From: an uncultured Commensalibacter sp. | GTDB lineage: Bacteria; Pseudomonadota; Alphaproteobacteria; Acetobacterales; Acetobacteraceae | Assembly: GCA_946699565.1 (NCBI GenBank) | Contig: CAMPDW010000015.1 | Span: 1 to 53,952, forward strand | Direction of reading: 5' to 3' | Length of the DNA stretch: 53,952 nt | Shown here: in pieces, positions 16,556 through 26,945 of the stretch | How positions within the stretch are numbered: the first letter of the stretch is position 1 | Layout: each line of letters opens with the position of its first letter | Program-made: the position numbers and the translations under genes | The notes under the pieces: model-generated | What the model saw: the letters and a program-made list of their open reading frames with translations, nothing else | Told to the model about the DNA's origin: nothing | The model's database searches: none

Positions 16556-18704
16556 AAAGCTTTCACGTCGTATTTTTATAAGTAGTACGGGAGCATTGTT
16601 TTTTGGAATTGTTTTGCCAGTAAAAGGTAAAGTTCAAAAAAATCTATTGAAAGTTACTTTGAATCAATCTAGGCTTAAAAACGAAGTTGAACATTATCAA
16701 AATGCCTTCATTCAGATAGATGCAAATAATAATATTACTTTTCTTTTACCTAATATTGAAATAGGACAAGGTATTTCAACGGCCGCATCGATGATATTGG
16801 CGGAAGAATTGGATGTTGATATAAATCAGGTTTCAATTAAAATTTCACCGATTGAAATTGAACATCAAAAAAATTTTAATAATGATTTTTATATAACTTA
16901 TGGTTCTGGATCTATTGCTAAGGACTGGAAACCTTTAAGACAAGCTGCTGCTGTGTTAAGGATGATGTTTATTAAGGCAGCAGCTGAAATTTTCAATATT
17001 AATATTGATCAGTGTCATACTCAACAAGGTCAGGTTATTGGCTTTGATAATTAGATTGCAACTTATGGTGCGTTAATTTCAAAAGTTGCTATATTGGATA
17101 TTCCAACTTCAGCTCATTTTAAAAATAAATCAGATTATAAATTGATTGGAAAATCTCAACACAGGTTTGATACAGATGCAAAAATTAAAGGTAAAGAAAT
17201 TTATGGAATTGATGTTTATCTTCCACAGATGAAAACAGGTTATATTGTTGGCTCATCTTTTCATGATGATAAAATTCTTTATTTAGATGATTGTTTGACA
17301 CTACAAGTCCAAGGTGTTCATCAAGTATTAAAAAAAGAAAACATAATTTGTATTGTTGCTGACAATTATTGGACAGCATTACAGGGTGCAAAACAGCTTA
17401 TAATTAAATGGGAAAGTGATCGCAATTCAAGTATTAATACTGTTAAAATTTATCAAAATTTGAAAGATGCTATTAATAAATCATCTACAATTTTATATCA
17501 TAACAATAATTATTTGGTTCAGAATTCATTAAAAAAATCTAAAAAACATTATCATTGGAATTATTTACAACCAATGCTATTACATGCGGCGTTGGAACCA
17601 ATAAATTGCACAATATTTTTTCATGATAATCAATGTGAATTATGGATAGGTTCTCAAGCTCCTTTAAAGCTTAAGGAACAATTTGCTAATCAATTTCATC
17701 TTGATAAAAACAATATTATTTTACATTTTAATGCTATTGGTGGCAGTTTTGGACGTAGATTAGATCAGCAATATATTTTACAAGCTGCAGAATTTGCCAA
17801 ACATGTTTCACATCCTTTGAAATGTATGTGGTCTAGGGAGACGGATTTTCAAAGTGATACTTTGCGGCCTCCTTATTATGATCAAATAGATATTGGTGTT
17901 GATGATAAATATCATATTCAAGCTGTTCATCATAAAATGGTTACATTTGTTAGTAGTAAAAATAAAAACAATCCATTAAACCCTGATTATCTCCTAGGCT
18001 TAGATACAATGCCTTATCAAATTGAAAATTATCAATTTGAATATGTTGTTTGTGATGATTCTCAATTAACTTTTGGATTAAGTCAAGGCAGAGAGGCAAC
18101 GCGTAACATTTTTGTCTTGGAGAATTCAATAAATAGATTGGCTTTTCACGCACAAAAAGACCCAATTGATTATCGAATATCTTTCTTGTCTGATAATCGT
18201 GCAATAGCAGTTTTAAATCTACTTATTCAAAACCTTGAATGGGGTAAAATCAAATCAAAAAACATTCGGCAAGGTTTTGCTATGGCTCATATATTTGGAA
18301 GCCATATCGCAATGGTTATAGAAGCTGAAATTACGACAACTTTTATTATTCGTTTACACCGCGTTGATGTTGCTATTGATTGTGGTTTAATTATCAATCC
18401 TGATCAAGTGAGAGCACAGATTGAAAGTTCTGTTATCTTTGGATTAAGTGATGCTTTATATGGCGAGGTTCAAATTGAAAAAGGGCAAGTTCAGCAACGT
18501 AATTATAATCAATATCGAGTGTTAAGAATGAATGACATCCCGAAAATTAATATTCATTTTATTAAAAGTAATGAACCTCCATCCGCTGTTGGAGAATTAG
18601 GAACTGTTGTTGCCGCACCAGCATTAGCTCATGCTTTAGAGTTGATCCAAGGTAAATTTTTAGAATCTTTACCTTTAGCTAAACAAATATTTCAGCATAA
18701 ATAA
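16548..18704 (+). pseudogene. Molybdopterin-binding hydroxylase subunit, amber stop inside
   Basis: From ATG 16548 the frame runs 718 residues to 18704 with one TAG at 17052-17054 (between GFDN and IATYGAL). Both halves join in the same frame, so a single change (AAG or CAG to TAG) explains the break. The N-terminus has a Tat signal with SRRIFISSTG. EIGQGISTAASMILAEELD, IGGSFGRRLDQQ and the C-terminal GELGTVVAAPALAHAL follow the IorB/aldehyde oxidoreductase family, in which the last Glu is catalytic. In acetic acid bacteria such enzymes oxidise aldehydes or N-heterocycles in the periplasm. The first 168 residues alone would be inactive unless the codon is suppressed. Confidence 0.88.
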
Positions 18705-18713
18705 AGATTTTTT

Positions 18714-20006
18714 ATGATTCAATTTATTAACCATTTTTATCGTTTTACGAAGAAAAATTATTATCAATATCTTTTTTTAAGTCCTGTTTTTATGGGGCTT
18801 CAATTTTATGTTTTAATTAGCATGGCGGCTGATAAACAGGAACATTCAATGAATAAGGGGGAATATCTTTTTCATGCCTCTGGGTGTGAGTATTGTCATA
18901 CGGCTGATCAAGGTCAAAGATTGGCAGGGGGAAGACCTTTTTATATTTCCAGACAAGGAGTTGTTTATTCATCTAATATTACACCTGATGTCCAAACTGG
19001 GATTCAACGATATACCGATGATGAATTTGTAAGAGCCTTACAAAAAGGTATCGGTCATAAGGGTAAGCGTTTATATCCTGTAATGCCTTATACTGCTTAT
19101 CGTTCCATGAAGCGTGAAGATATTATAGCAATAAAACATTATCTTGATAAACAACCATCTATTAATCATAAGGTTCCTGATAAAAATATGGTTTTTCCTT
19201 ATAATATGCGTTGGGCTATACGTTTTTGGAATTTTATTAATTATACAGGTGAAAATTTTCAGGAAGACCCAAAAAAATCAAAGTTATGGAACAGAGGCAA
19301 ATTTTTAACAGAAGGTCCAGAACATTGTTCATATTGCCATACTCCTGTAAACTGGTCAAATGGTCGATCTATTATCATGGATTATTCAGGTGGAAGTTTT
19401 CAAGGGTGGACAGCTTATAATATTACTACAGATGAAGATACTGGTATTGGTGCATGGAGTGATATAGATTTGGAACAATATCTATCTAAAGGTTATGTTG
19501 CCGGTCATGGAGCTGTATCAGGTCCAATGGCTGAAATTGTTAATACAAGTCTATCTTATCTAACACTTAAAGATATTCATGCCATTGTGATTTATTTGCG
19601 TTCTTTGAGATCTGTGGAAAAGGAACAAGGTGCTGCAAAAATTTCTGTTAAAGAATTGGAAGTGGTCGAACCAAGTCATAGTCATGGAAGTCATTTATTT
19701 TCATCAGCCTGCACAAATTGTCATTTAGAAAATGGTGAGGGAAAACAAGGGGAATATGAAAGTTTATGGGGATCTAGAACGGCAACCGTAACGTGTGGTA
19801 ATAATTTAGTAAAAGTTATTTTGGAAGGTGCAACTATAAAAGATTCGCGACTGGGAAGTTTTGAAATGCCGTCTTTTAAAGACGGATATAATGACCAGGA
19901 TATTGCTGATATTGCAAATTATATTATCTCGCATTTTGGTGGACGAAATGGACATGTCACAGCTGAACAGGTAAAAATAGAACGGAATGCATTAGAGAAA
20001 AAGTAA
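18714..20006 (+). CDS. Triheme cytochrome c, electron acceptor subunit
   Basis: A 430-residue protein with an N-terminal hydrophobic segment (about 18-38) for export or anchoring and three heme-binding CxxCH sites: CEYCH near 58, CSYCH near 205 and CTNCH near 333. This is the domain plan of the cytochrome subunits of membrane-bound alcohol and aldehyde dehydrogenases in acetic acid bacteria, which pass electrons to ubiquinone or a terminal oxidase. It follows the molybdopterin subunit by nine bases, so it was the electron outlet of that enzyme. It remains intact and could serve other dehydrogenases. No intrinsic terminator is seen after it. Confidence 0.92.
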   Translation: MIQFINHFYRFTKKNYYQYLFLSPVFMGLQFYVLISMAADKQEHSMNKGEYLFHASGCEYCHTADQGQRLAGGRPFYISRQGVVYSSNITPDVQTGIQRYTDDEFVRALQKGIGHKGKRLYPVMPYTAYRSMKREDIIAIKHYLDKQPSINHKVPDKNMVFPYNMRWAIRFWNFINYTGENFQEDPKKSKLWNRGKFLTEGPEHCSYCHTPVNWSNGRSIIMDYSGGSFQGWTAYNITTDEDTGIGAWSDIDLEQYLSKGYVAGHGAVSGPMAEIVNTSLSYLTLKDIHAIVIYLRSLRSVEKEQGAAKISVKELEVVEPSHSHGSHLFSSACTNCHLENGEGKQGEYESLWGSRTATVTCGNNLVKVILEGATIKDSRLGSFEMPSFKDGYNDQDIADIANYIISHFGGRNGHVTAEQVKIERNALEKK

Positions 20007-20209
20007 GTTATATAATTCTGTTTGGGTGATGAGAAAATTGTTTAAATAAATTAATTAATAGATAAAAACAAAAAGACATAAAATAGTTATAATTAAATAA
20101 AGGGGAGTATAAAAGATTGTATCTAATCAATTAAAACTATTATTAATTTTCTTTTTGAATAAACTAAAAACTTTTAAAATCTTCTATAACTCTTATGAAG
20201 AAACATATA

Positions 20210-20940
20210 TTATACTGTTAGTCCACCATCAATAAAAAAATTCCTGACCCGTTACATATCTACTTTTTTTAGATAAAAAATATTCAATAAGGTAATAAAT
20301 TTCGATAGGATTATCAAATCTACGTAGGGATATGGATTTTAAAAGTTCCTTTTTTGATCGGCAAGAATGTCAGTCATATCAGTCTCAACAAATCCTGAAA
20401 GAATAGCATTAACCGTAATTTTGAATCGACTTAATTTTCGTGTTAATAATCGTTAAAATCCTAATAAGGCAGCTTTGCTAGACGAATAAATTGGTTTGTC
20501 CAATCATACCTTTGATTGTAGTTATAGAGAAAATAAAAACAATAGAACCACATTTTTTATTAATAAGGTTGGAAACTATATGATGAACCACTTCAAAAGC
20601 GCCATTTAAATTTGTATTTATCATGTCATACCAATTTTCTGGATTCATTTTTAAAAAATTTCATCATGTATAATACCGGTATTGCTTATAACTCCATAGA
20701 GATGGCTAAGATTTTTAATAAGGTTATTGCAAAGATCTTTCGTTAAGTTAAAATACTTAACATCATATTTTTAGCAATTACATTACCATATTCTGTCAAT
20801 TCATTGATTTTTTTAGATAAATCATGTTCTTTTTCATTTGAATATACATAGGTAAATACCACGTCATATTCATATGAAAGATTTTCAACCAAAGTCTTAC
20901 CAATTTTTCGACTGCTATCAGTAATTAAAATCTATTTATC
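20210..20940 (-). pseudogene. FabG-like ketoreductase (SDR), decayed
   Basis: The minus strand reads as a ketoacyl-ACP reductase with several frameshifts and stops. It opens with ILITDSSRKIG, a decayed form of the SDR cofactor motif TGxxxGIG. NTNLNGAFEVVHHI and GSIVFIFSITTIKGMIGQT follow, where the catalytic Ser and following Tyr region lie. A stop codon interrupts the sequence at the expected YxxxK site. Pieces resembling TVNAILSGFVETDMTD and the closing FIDGGL appear in other frames. It is the last gene of the fossil minus-strand cluster. FabG-type enzymes reduce beta-keto thioesters on a carrier protein. This copy cannot make a full protein. Confidence 0.8.
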
Positions 20941-20959
20941 TTTTTTTTATTTTCATCAC

Positions 20960-22449
20960 TCCATTTTGGAAAACATATGTCTAAAACAGATGGTTATTTC
21001 ATATCCACTGCCAGAAACCTTAATGGTTTATAAGGTTTAAGTTTTTGCAAAGTTTCAAAGGTATTTTTGAGTTATTGCCAGAAACAAGTAGCTATAACTA
21101 GATCCAGTTGTATTATTAGTATATTTTACATAGGTTCTAAGTGAAGCATCTTCAACATATTTGATTGCATTATAAATTTGTAGGAATTTTATTTAAACGA
21201 TTAAAAAGTATATTTTGAACTTGCAATTTTTTTTCTTTATATAATTGTGTTTTACGTTTTGACCAATGTTTAATTCTGTCAAGAATGTTAAGAACAATTA
21301 CTTTTCCATGTTTAGGTGCTAATAAATGATAATTCGTAATTTCAATAATGGATGATTCCCAATAAGCCTTTTCATTAATTATTTCATCATATGGGTTTGC
21401 CTTAGCAAGATCTTTATAATCTTTTGTTTTATCACTATTGGAAGGAAGAATAATTGTTTCCTTGATATTAAAGTCCGAGTTTTTTTAGAATTTTCAAATA
21501 ATACAATGTAAAATGTTGTTATTGAATTTGCAGGTTGTGGAAGAGTATTTGGTTTAAAGTTAATAAAGTTTTATTTTTGCTGATCAATTAACGATGCAAT
21601 ATATTTATGTGAAGTATTAAAGATATAATTTTTTGCTGTGTAAAAAACTTTGTAGATTTCTAATTTTTCGCATTTTATACCGTCAGGACTAAGATAAATT
21701 TTCTTGACTTCTTTGTTAACTTTGAAAGTTCCCCCTAATTTTTTGATTTTTTCACGGAGAAAATCAAAAATGTCTTGGAATCTATTGACTGGGTAAGCTG
21801 TTTCTACAAAAAAATAAGTATACCAAATGTGAAGAAAATATAAATAATTTATTTGCTCTAGAAAAGCTCCTATATAAATTGTGGGAATAGTAACTATTTT
21901 ATAGAACCAGTTATTTTTAATTTTTTTCCATTAATTTTTCATATATAATATAGTTTTAAGTTTTTTTGAACAAAAACGTAAACGTTTAAAATTAGGTTCA
22001 TGATTACTCATCATAACATAATGTTGCATATATGAATCATAATCATAAATTAATACACTAGGAAAAATCTTTTAATAATAAGATATCATTTTCATCATAA
22101 CATTTTTTATTTCTTGAAAAAGAGCATTTTGTTTATGATAAAAAAGATATGATTCTTATCTGTACATGCCATATAGAATATATGAGGAAAAACCATTCGT
22201 AGTTCAGATAACATTCTACATTTTTCAAGAACCTTTCGAAGATTTCCTTCTTTTCCCATCCCTGATAATTTATGTAGGATGACATCAAAGATAGATTTTT
22301 AGTTGGGTCTGACAAAACATGTTGAATATCCTCCATGCTATCTATGTTTCTCAAGAATAAGTATTTTTTTCTGGTCTTATTTTTAAAAGACTCAAAACAT
22401 AACTTAATACTGCTACTTCTGAGTCTATGCATATTAAATTAAAATCCAT
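20960..22449 (-). pseudogene. Phytoene-desaturase-like FAD oxidoreductase, decayed
   Basis: Minus-strand fragments in several frames follow the CrtI/RetSat-type FAD oxidoreductase order. The N-terminus from ATG 22449 reads MDFNLICIDSEVAVLSYVLS, in the place of the dinucleotide-binding GSGxxGL. A middle block reads AYPVNRFQDIFDFLREKI then KLGGTFKVNKEVKKIYL. Later blocks read NPYDEIINEKAYWESS and YVEDASLRTYVKYTNNTTGS, which is the usual region before the C-terminal FAD loop. At least six stops or frameshifts occur. The cofactor glycines are also mutated, so decay is old. Such enzymes desaturate or isomerise polyenes and saturate retinol-type bonds. Its place among carrier-protein genes suggests it acted on a polyene chain. 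Confidence 0.7.
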
Positions 22450-22469
22450 ATTTAAAAATAAATTCTTAA

Positions 22470-23370
22470 TTATTTGTACCATTCAACTTGTTCAGCAAAA
22501 CGAATAATATTAATTTTTTGATTATTTTAGGAATTTCTTATGTCTTGAAGAATTGTTTTAGCCCTATTATCAAAAGGTAATTTAAAATTTATTTTGGTAA
22601 ATCATTATTGTATGTCCTCATTGCAAGAAGAGCTTTGAGATTACCAGCAAAAATTTTTCTTATTACTTTTTTTATGCTTAGGAGCTGTGGTAAACTAGTT
22701 ATTAATAATTTTTCTACCAAACGTGATATGTTTTATTTTTTCTTTATGATGTTCAAAAAATATTTTTGTTATAACTGGTTCTACTTTAGGATCCTGCGTT
22801 GTAAAGATTGCATTTGATTCAGCTGTCTATTCCATTGTAAGAGTTATAAAGAACACCAACAACAGGATGAAGTTCTGGAAGTTTTTCCAATAAATTTGCA
22901 TAGCTTAATGAAGGTGCTGGCCAAATTTTTTTATTTGAAAGTGCAAGTCATTTTCTAAAAGTAAGCGTATAAACAATTTCTTTTTCGAAAAAATTATGAA
23001 ATTTTTATAAATTTTTTTCGGTAAGTCCAGTTCTATACCGATTAATAAAGCCTACATAAAGAGATGGAAGAAGTTGCTAAAGATAGATGAACATAGAAAA
23101 ATCTCGGGCAACTTTTGCCTATAAAAAATTCATGTTGTTGTTATTTATCCAACATGTCCCAATATTTTGTACCATATAACTATGCAATAATTATGCACAA
23201 TTTTCTTTTTTAGGGAGCATTTGTTTATTAATCTTAGTGTTATGATCAATTATGGAATTAAGTGTTAAGTTTTTCTCATTTGAAAGATTGATTAATTTTT
23301 CTACGGCTTTTGTATCAGATTGCATGAAATCAAAAACTCTATTGGCATTAATTTTAATTTGTTTTAGCAT
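22470..23370 (-). pseudogene. Unassigned decayed gene between ACP and oxidoreductase
   Basis: An ATG at 23370, seven bases after the acyl carrier protein stop, opens about 50 codons that include AVEKLINLSNEKNLTLNSI and then meet a stop. Further fragments in changing frames include LLPSLYVGFINRYRTGL, LLEKLPELHPVVGVLYNSY, FTTQDPKVEPVITKIFFEH and a final RFAEQVEWYK ending at TAA 22470-22472. The order and spacing show one former gene of about 300 codons. The first part faintly recalls condensation-type acyltransferases, where a helix is followed by a TLNDLL motif, but the rest does not fit well. I do not assign a function. Confidence 0.5.
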
Positions 23371-23377
23371 TGCAATT

Positions 23378-23611
23378 TTAATCTTTGTTATTTATATAAT
23401 TACACATTTCGATGAAAGTTGTTTTATCATTAAAAAAAGTGTTATTAAGCGATAAGTTATAATTTTTCTTTACAGTTACTTGCAATTCTACAAAATCAAG
23501 ACTGTCAAAATCGAAATCTTTTATTAAAGTATTTGGTTTGATGTCTTCAACTTCGATATCCTTAGTATTAGCAACGTTCTGAGTCATTTGAGTAAATGTA
23601 TTATTCGACAC
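23378..23611 (-). CDS. Acyl carrier protein of the fossil cluster
   Basis: A 77-residue frame from GTG 23611 to TAA 23378. DFDFDSLDFVELQV places the phosphopantetheine Ser at residue 37 at the start of helix 2, preceded by IEVEDIKPNTLI. Helix 3 and 4 are recognisable. It is the only gene of the cluster still fully open. It resembles carriers of polyketide-like and aryl-polyene-type systems rather than the housekeeping AcpP, whose loop reads DSLDTVELV. The usual neighbours KS and dehydratase lie upstream as pseudogenes. Whether it is still expressed is unknown. Survival of such a short gene by chance is possible. Confidence 0.8.
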   Translation of the reverse strand: MSNNTFTQMTQNVANTKDIEVEDIKPNTLIKDFDFDSLDFVELQVTVKKNYNLSLNNTFFNDKTTFIEMCNYINNKD

Positions 23612-23614
23612 GAT

Positions 23615-24370
23615 TTATTTCCATTTGAGCAGAATTGTTGATTTATTTGCAAGTAAAAAACGAGTTTTCACGATAGGACATAGCACTAAATTCTATAATT
23701 AATTCTGGTTATTATGAAAAACTACGATAGAATCATCTTTATGAATATAAATATCTTTAAATTCTTTAATTGATGATAGGTGAAACGCTCGTTTACTTAT
23801 ATTGATTTCATGGCTGATTTGGACAGTAAAACTGAGAGACATTAGATTATTTATATTATTCTAAAGTTTTAGTGTTCAGAAGATTTGATAGAAAAATCAA
23901 AAAACTTTTAGAATATGTTGTTTTAAATAATGCTCTAAATAAAAAGGCATCTAATATAGAACAATATTCATCTCTTTTATTCTTTGATAATATTCGATAA
24001 TTAGCAAAAAAATTCAAAACATGTATGTCATAGTCATTGGACCGGAATGATAAATATACTTTTTATGTTATTTTCAAACGTAAATAAAGAAAATTTACTG
24101 TTTATTGGATATTTTTTCCAAAAAAGATTACTTTCTTACTAACCGTAATTATTTCATAGTCTTTTTGAGGATAGATATAATCTCTGAAAGTTATTTTAAC
24201 AGAAAAGGATTGGTTGGATTTAATTTTATTGATATAGTTTCTAATATTCATTGCATCTAACATGCTATGAACAACAAGTTCATCCATAAAAAAGAGTTTT
24301 TTGAATATCAAAATTATAAGGATTATAATCCTCTGAAAAATTCGCTCAGGCTTTAATATCCTGTTGCGAA
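23615..24370 (-). pseudogene. MaoC-like (hotdog) dehydratase, decayed
   Basis: Right after the ketosynthase, minus-strand frames give NYSQQDIKA, a stop, then ANFSEDYNPYNFDIQKTLF. After a further shift comes VVHSMLDAMNIRNYI and then FSVKITFRDYIYPQKDYEI. This follows MaoC-family (R)-specific hydratases/dehydratases, which have A(L/F)SxDxNPxHxD, a downstream HGM and a hotdog strand (RxxYPGDxxE). The second catalytic His (HGM) reads HSM. Three or more breaks occur. A later piece includes IEFSAMSYRENSFF. Dehydration of 3-hydroxyacyl-ACP would be the expected role in polyene building. Confidence 0.65.
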
Positions 24371-24379
24371 TAGTTTAAA

Positions 24380-25560
24380 TTATATATCTAACTTTCTTAT
24401 GATAAGAGCAGAGTTTGAATCACCAAACCCAAATGAGAGGTTTAATGTCATATCAATGTCCTTATGAAGATGATTATTAGGTGTATAATTTAAATCACAT
24501 TTTGGATCAAGATCATTTAAATTAATCGTGACAGGAACAAAGAGATCTTTAACTGCACGCAAACAAATAATAGTTTCAAAAGATTTAGATGCAGCGATTA
24601 AATGTCTTATATAAGATTTAGTAATTGAAATAGATATGTTATAAGCTTGCTTACCAAAGACTTTTTTTTTAATTGTTTCTATTTTGTTTAAATCATTAAG
24701 TGGGGTAAATGTGCTACGTGCATTTATATAATATTGATAATCCTTTAAAAAATATTAGCTTCTTCTATTGCACGTGTAATTGATTGTGCGCATGCTTTAA
24801 GATCTTCTTCTACTGGTGCCGTGAAATCTTTGGCCTCAGAATAGTTTACACAACCAATAATCTCTCCAAGAATTTTCATGCCTCTACGTTTGACGTGTTT
24901 ATGTTTTTCAAAGAAAATTACGGCAGCACCTTCTAATAGAATAAATCCTGAATGTTTGAGATCAAAAGGACAACATGCATTTTCAGCGATATTTTTACTT
25001 TTTACTTAAAGCAGCAAGTATATCAGCATTTCAAATATTTGTGTTTGAAAGAAGAGATTCAGAGGCTCTCGCAAGTATCATTTTAGTACGTCCTTAGCGG
25101 ATTTTATGATAAGTTTCATCGATAGCTAAATTTTTGTTGTGTAAGCTTCAACCATTGTATTTTGGTAGCCACAAAAACTTCAAAATATGCTACAAGCCGC
25201 TGTTGTAACATTAGGCATGGTTTCAAGACTTCCAAAGGGATGTCCTATTCCATATTCTTTAAGTTGGTCATAAAACTTAAAACTTTCATCTAATCTACCT
25301 CATCTTGTATCGATAATAACGCAGCAATCAAATGGATTATGATGATTTTGTAAATTTCTTTCTGTGAAAACTTCATCAATTGCTTCCATCGCAGCAAGAA
25401 AGGCGTTTTTTGCAAATCTAGGCAAAGCTCTTCTAAGATTAATAGAAATTTTTTGAAATTTTTTTCATCTGTTTTTGATTTTTTATTCCATCCCATGTTT
25501 CTTTTATATTATTGCTCAATGATGTAATATAACCTTTGCTAGTTATATAACTCTGTTAAT
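24380..25560 (-). pseudogene. Beta-ketoacyl-ACP synthase (KS), decayed
   Basis: Minus-strand frames rebuild a FabF-type ketosynthase. They give ITSKGYITSLSNNIKETWDG, RFAKNAFLAAMEAIDEVF, a stop, and LDESFKFYDQLKEYGIGHPF with TMPNVTTAACSIF. The catalytic-Cys region reads MVEAYTT, with Tyr in the place expected for Cys. ASESLLSNTNI, AENACCPFDLKHSGFILLEG and INARSTFTPLND (normally INAHGTSTPLND) follow. The closing NLNDLDPKCDLNYTPNN and LNLSFGFGDSNSALI are well kept. Cys is replaced, the first His is replaced, and the second (GHLLGAAG) reads RHLIAASK. Several stops and frameshifts occur. It was the first gene of the cluster. Inactivity is certain from the broken frame. Confidence 0.88.
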
Positions 25561-25781
25561 ATTTATAATGAAAATCTTTCTATAAACAAAATTTGATTTA
25601 AATGAAATTTATGGATTTTTTTAGAGATATTATTTTTATTTTTTTTAATCATTAAAATAGTGTAAAATCGAATAAGAGATTTTAATTAAAAGATAAGAAA
25701 TCTTAATATTTCATTTTCGAAATAGAAAATTGGAAGACTATTTAACAAAGTTTTTTTGATAAATTTTTTTTATGTTGTAAA

Positions 25782-26942
25782 TTAAATTAATTTTAAAATT
25801 TCTTCGGCTGCTTCATATGAAGGTGGTTGATGATGAGGAGCTTGAAGAGCATTTATAATTTCACTAAATGCATTTTTTTGTGCTTGATTTTTTTGTGTAT
25901 TATGTAAAAAATCTAAAACAGTATTTGCTAATGTTTGAGGATTACAATTCTCTTGTAAAAGTTCAGGAACAATTTCCCTTTTAGCTAATAAATTTACCAT
26001 TGAGACAAAAGGTACCCGGATCATACGTCTGGCAATCATAGCGGTTAAAGGATTAAATTTGTAGGTCACGATCATTGGAATATTTGCTAAGGCTAGTTCT
26101 AAGTTCGTAGTTCCTGATTTTGTCAGGGCAATTTGGGATGCAGCATAAGCGTTATATTTATCTTGTCGTTTATGAATAATTATAGGTTTTATAGGCCAGT
26201 TATGAATAACTTGCTCAACATGATGTTTTACTAAAGGTGAAGTAGGCAACACTGCAATAAGGTCTGGCTTTTTCTTTTTTAATAAAATTAATGTGTTTTT
26301 AAAAACAGGCATTAGCTTCGGAAGTTCAGAACGACGGCTACCGGGCATTAAAAGTAAGATGGGTTGCACAGGTGATATATGATATTCAGATCTAAAATTA
26401 TTTGCATTTCCATGATGGACTTCAGTTTCAAGGATTGGATTGCCGACAAATTGGGCTTGTAATCCATGTTTAGAAAAAAAAGTTTTTTCAAATGGAAATA
26501 GACAAAGAAGTTTTTCCCATAAACCGGGAAATTTTTTTACCCTGTTTTCATGCCATGCCCAAACTTGTGGTGCGACATAATGTACTCTTGGTATTGAAAA
26601 ATTTCTAACTTTTTTTAATAATCGTAAAGAGAAACTTGGACTGTCAATTGTAACAATAATATTAGGGTGAATTTCTTTAATGTGGTTAACCGCTTGATGC
26701 AATCGTTTAGATAGCATCCATAATTTTGGCAGAACTTCAACCAATCCCATTACCGCTAGATCTTGCATTGGAAAAAGGATTTTCATTCCTTGTTCTTGCA
26801 TTCTGGGGCCACCAATACCATGAAATTTTAAATTAGGATTAAAATGGCGTAAAGCTTTTATTAATCTTGCTCCAAGTTCATCGCCACTGGTTTCTCCAGC
26901 TAAAAGCCAGATAATAGGTGATTTTTCAGATTTATTCATCAT
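25782..26942 (-). CDS. lpxB: Lipid-A-disaccharide synthase
   Basis: A 386-residue GT19 enzyme that joins UDP-2,3-diacylglucosamine and lipid X at the inner membrane in lipid A synthesis. Family blocks are GETSGDELGARLIKAL near 16-31, GIGGPRMQEQGM, MGLVEVLPKL, HYVAPQVWAWHENRV, FVGNPILE, LMPGSRRSEL and TKSGTTNLELALANIPM. Length is standard. The frame begins two codons ahead of MNKSEK at ATG 26942 or ATG 26939, both after purine-rich sequence. It follows hisI by three bases, so the two are co-transcribed. It is unrelated to his genes functionally. Confidence 0.96.
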   Translation of the reverse strand: MMNKSEKSPIIWLLAGETSGDELGARLIKALRHFNPNLKFHGIGGPRMQEQGMKILFPMQDLAVMGLVEVLPKLWMLSKRLHQAVNHIKEIHPNIIVTIDSPSFSLRLLKKVRNFSIPRVHYVAPQVWAWHENRVKKFPGLWEKLLCLFPFEKTFFSKHGLQAQFVGNPILETEVHHGNANNFRSEYHISPVQPILLLMPGSRRSELPKLMPVFKNTLILLKKKKPDLIAVLPTSPLVKHHVEQVIHNWPIKPIIIHKRQDKYNAYAASQIALTKSGTTNLELALANIPMIVTYKFNPLTAMIARRMIRVPFVSMVNLLAKREIVPELLQENCNPQTLANTVLDFLHNTQKNQAQKNAFSEIINALQAPHHQPPSYEAAEEILKLI

Positions 26943-26945
26943 ACT

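Noticed and set aside
22133-22432. 99-residue minus-strand frame as an independent gene
   Set aside because: It lies within the N-terminal third of the FAD oxidoreductase remnant in a shifted frame. Its composition is not protein-like and no start context is present.
24102-24311. 69-residue minus-strand frame as an independent gene
   Set aside because: It is the middle piece of the MaoC-like remnant, with both ends continued in other frames.
20210-25560. Standard aryl polyene (APE) cluster
   Set aside because: Ketosynthase, dehydratase, carrier and ketoreductase fit, but no ammonia-lyase, AMP ligase, MMPL exporter or second ketosynthase was found, and a phytoene-desaturase-like gene is not part of that set. 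The product class is left open.
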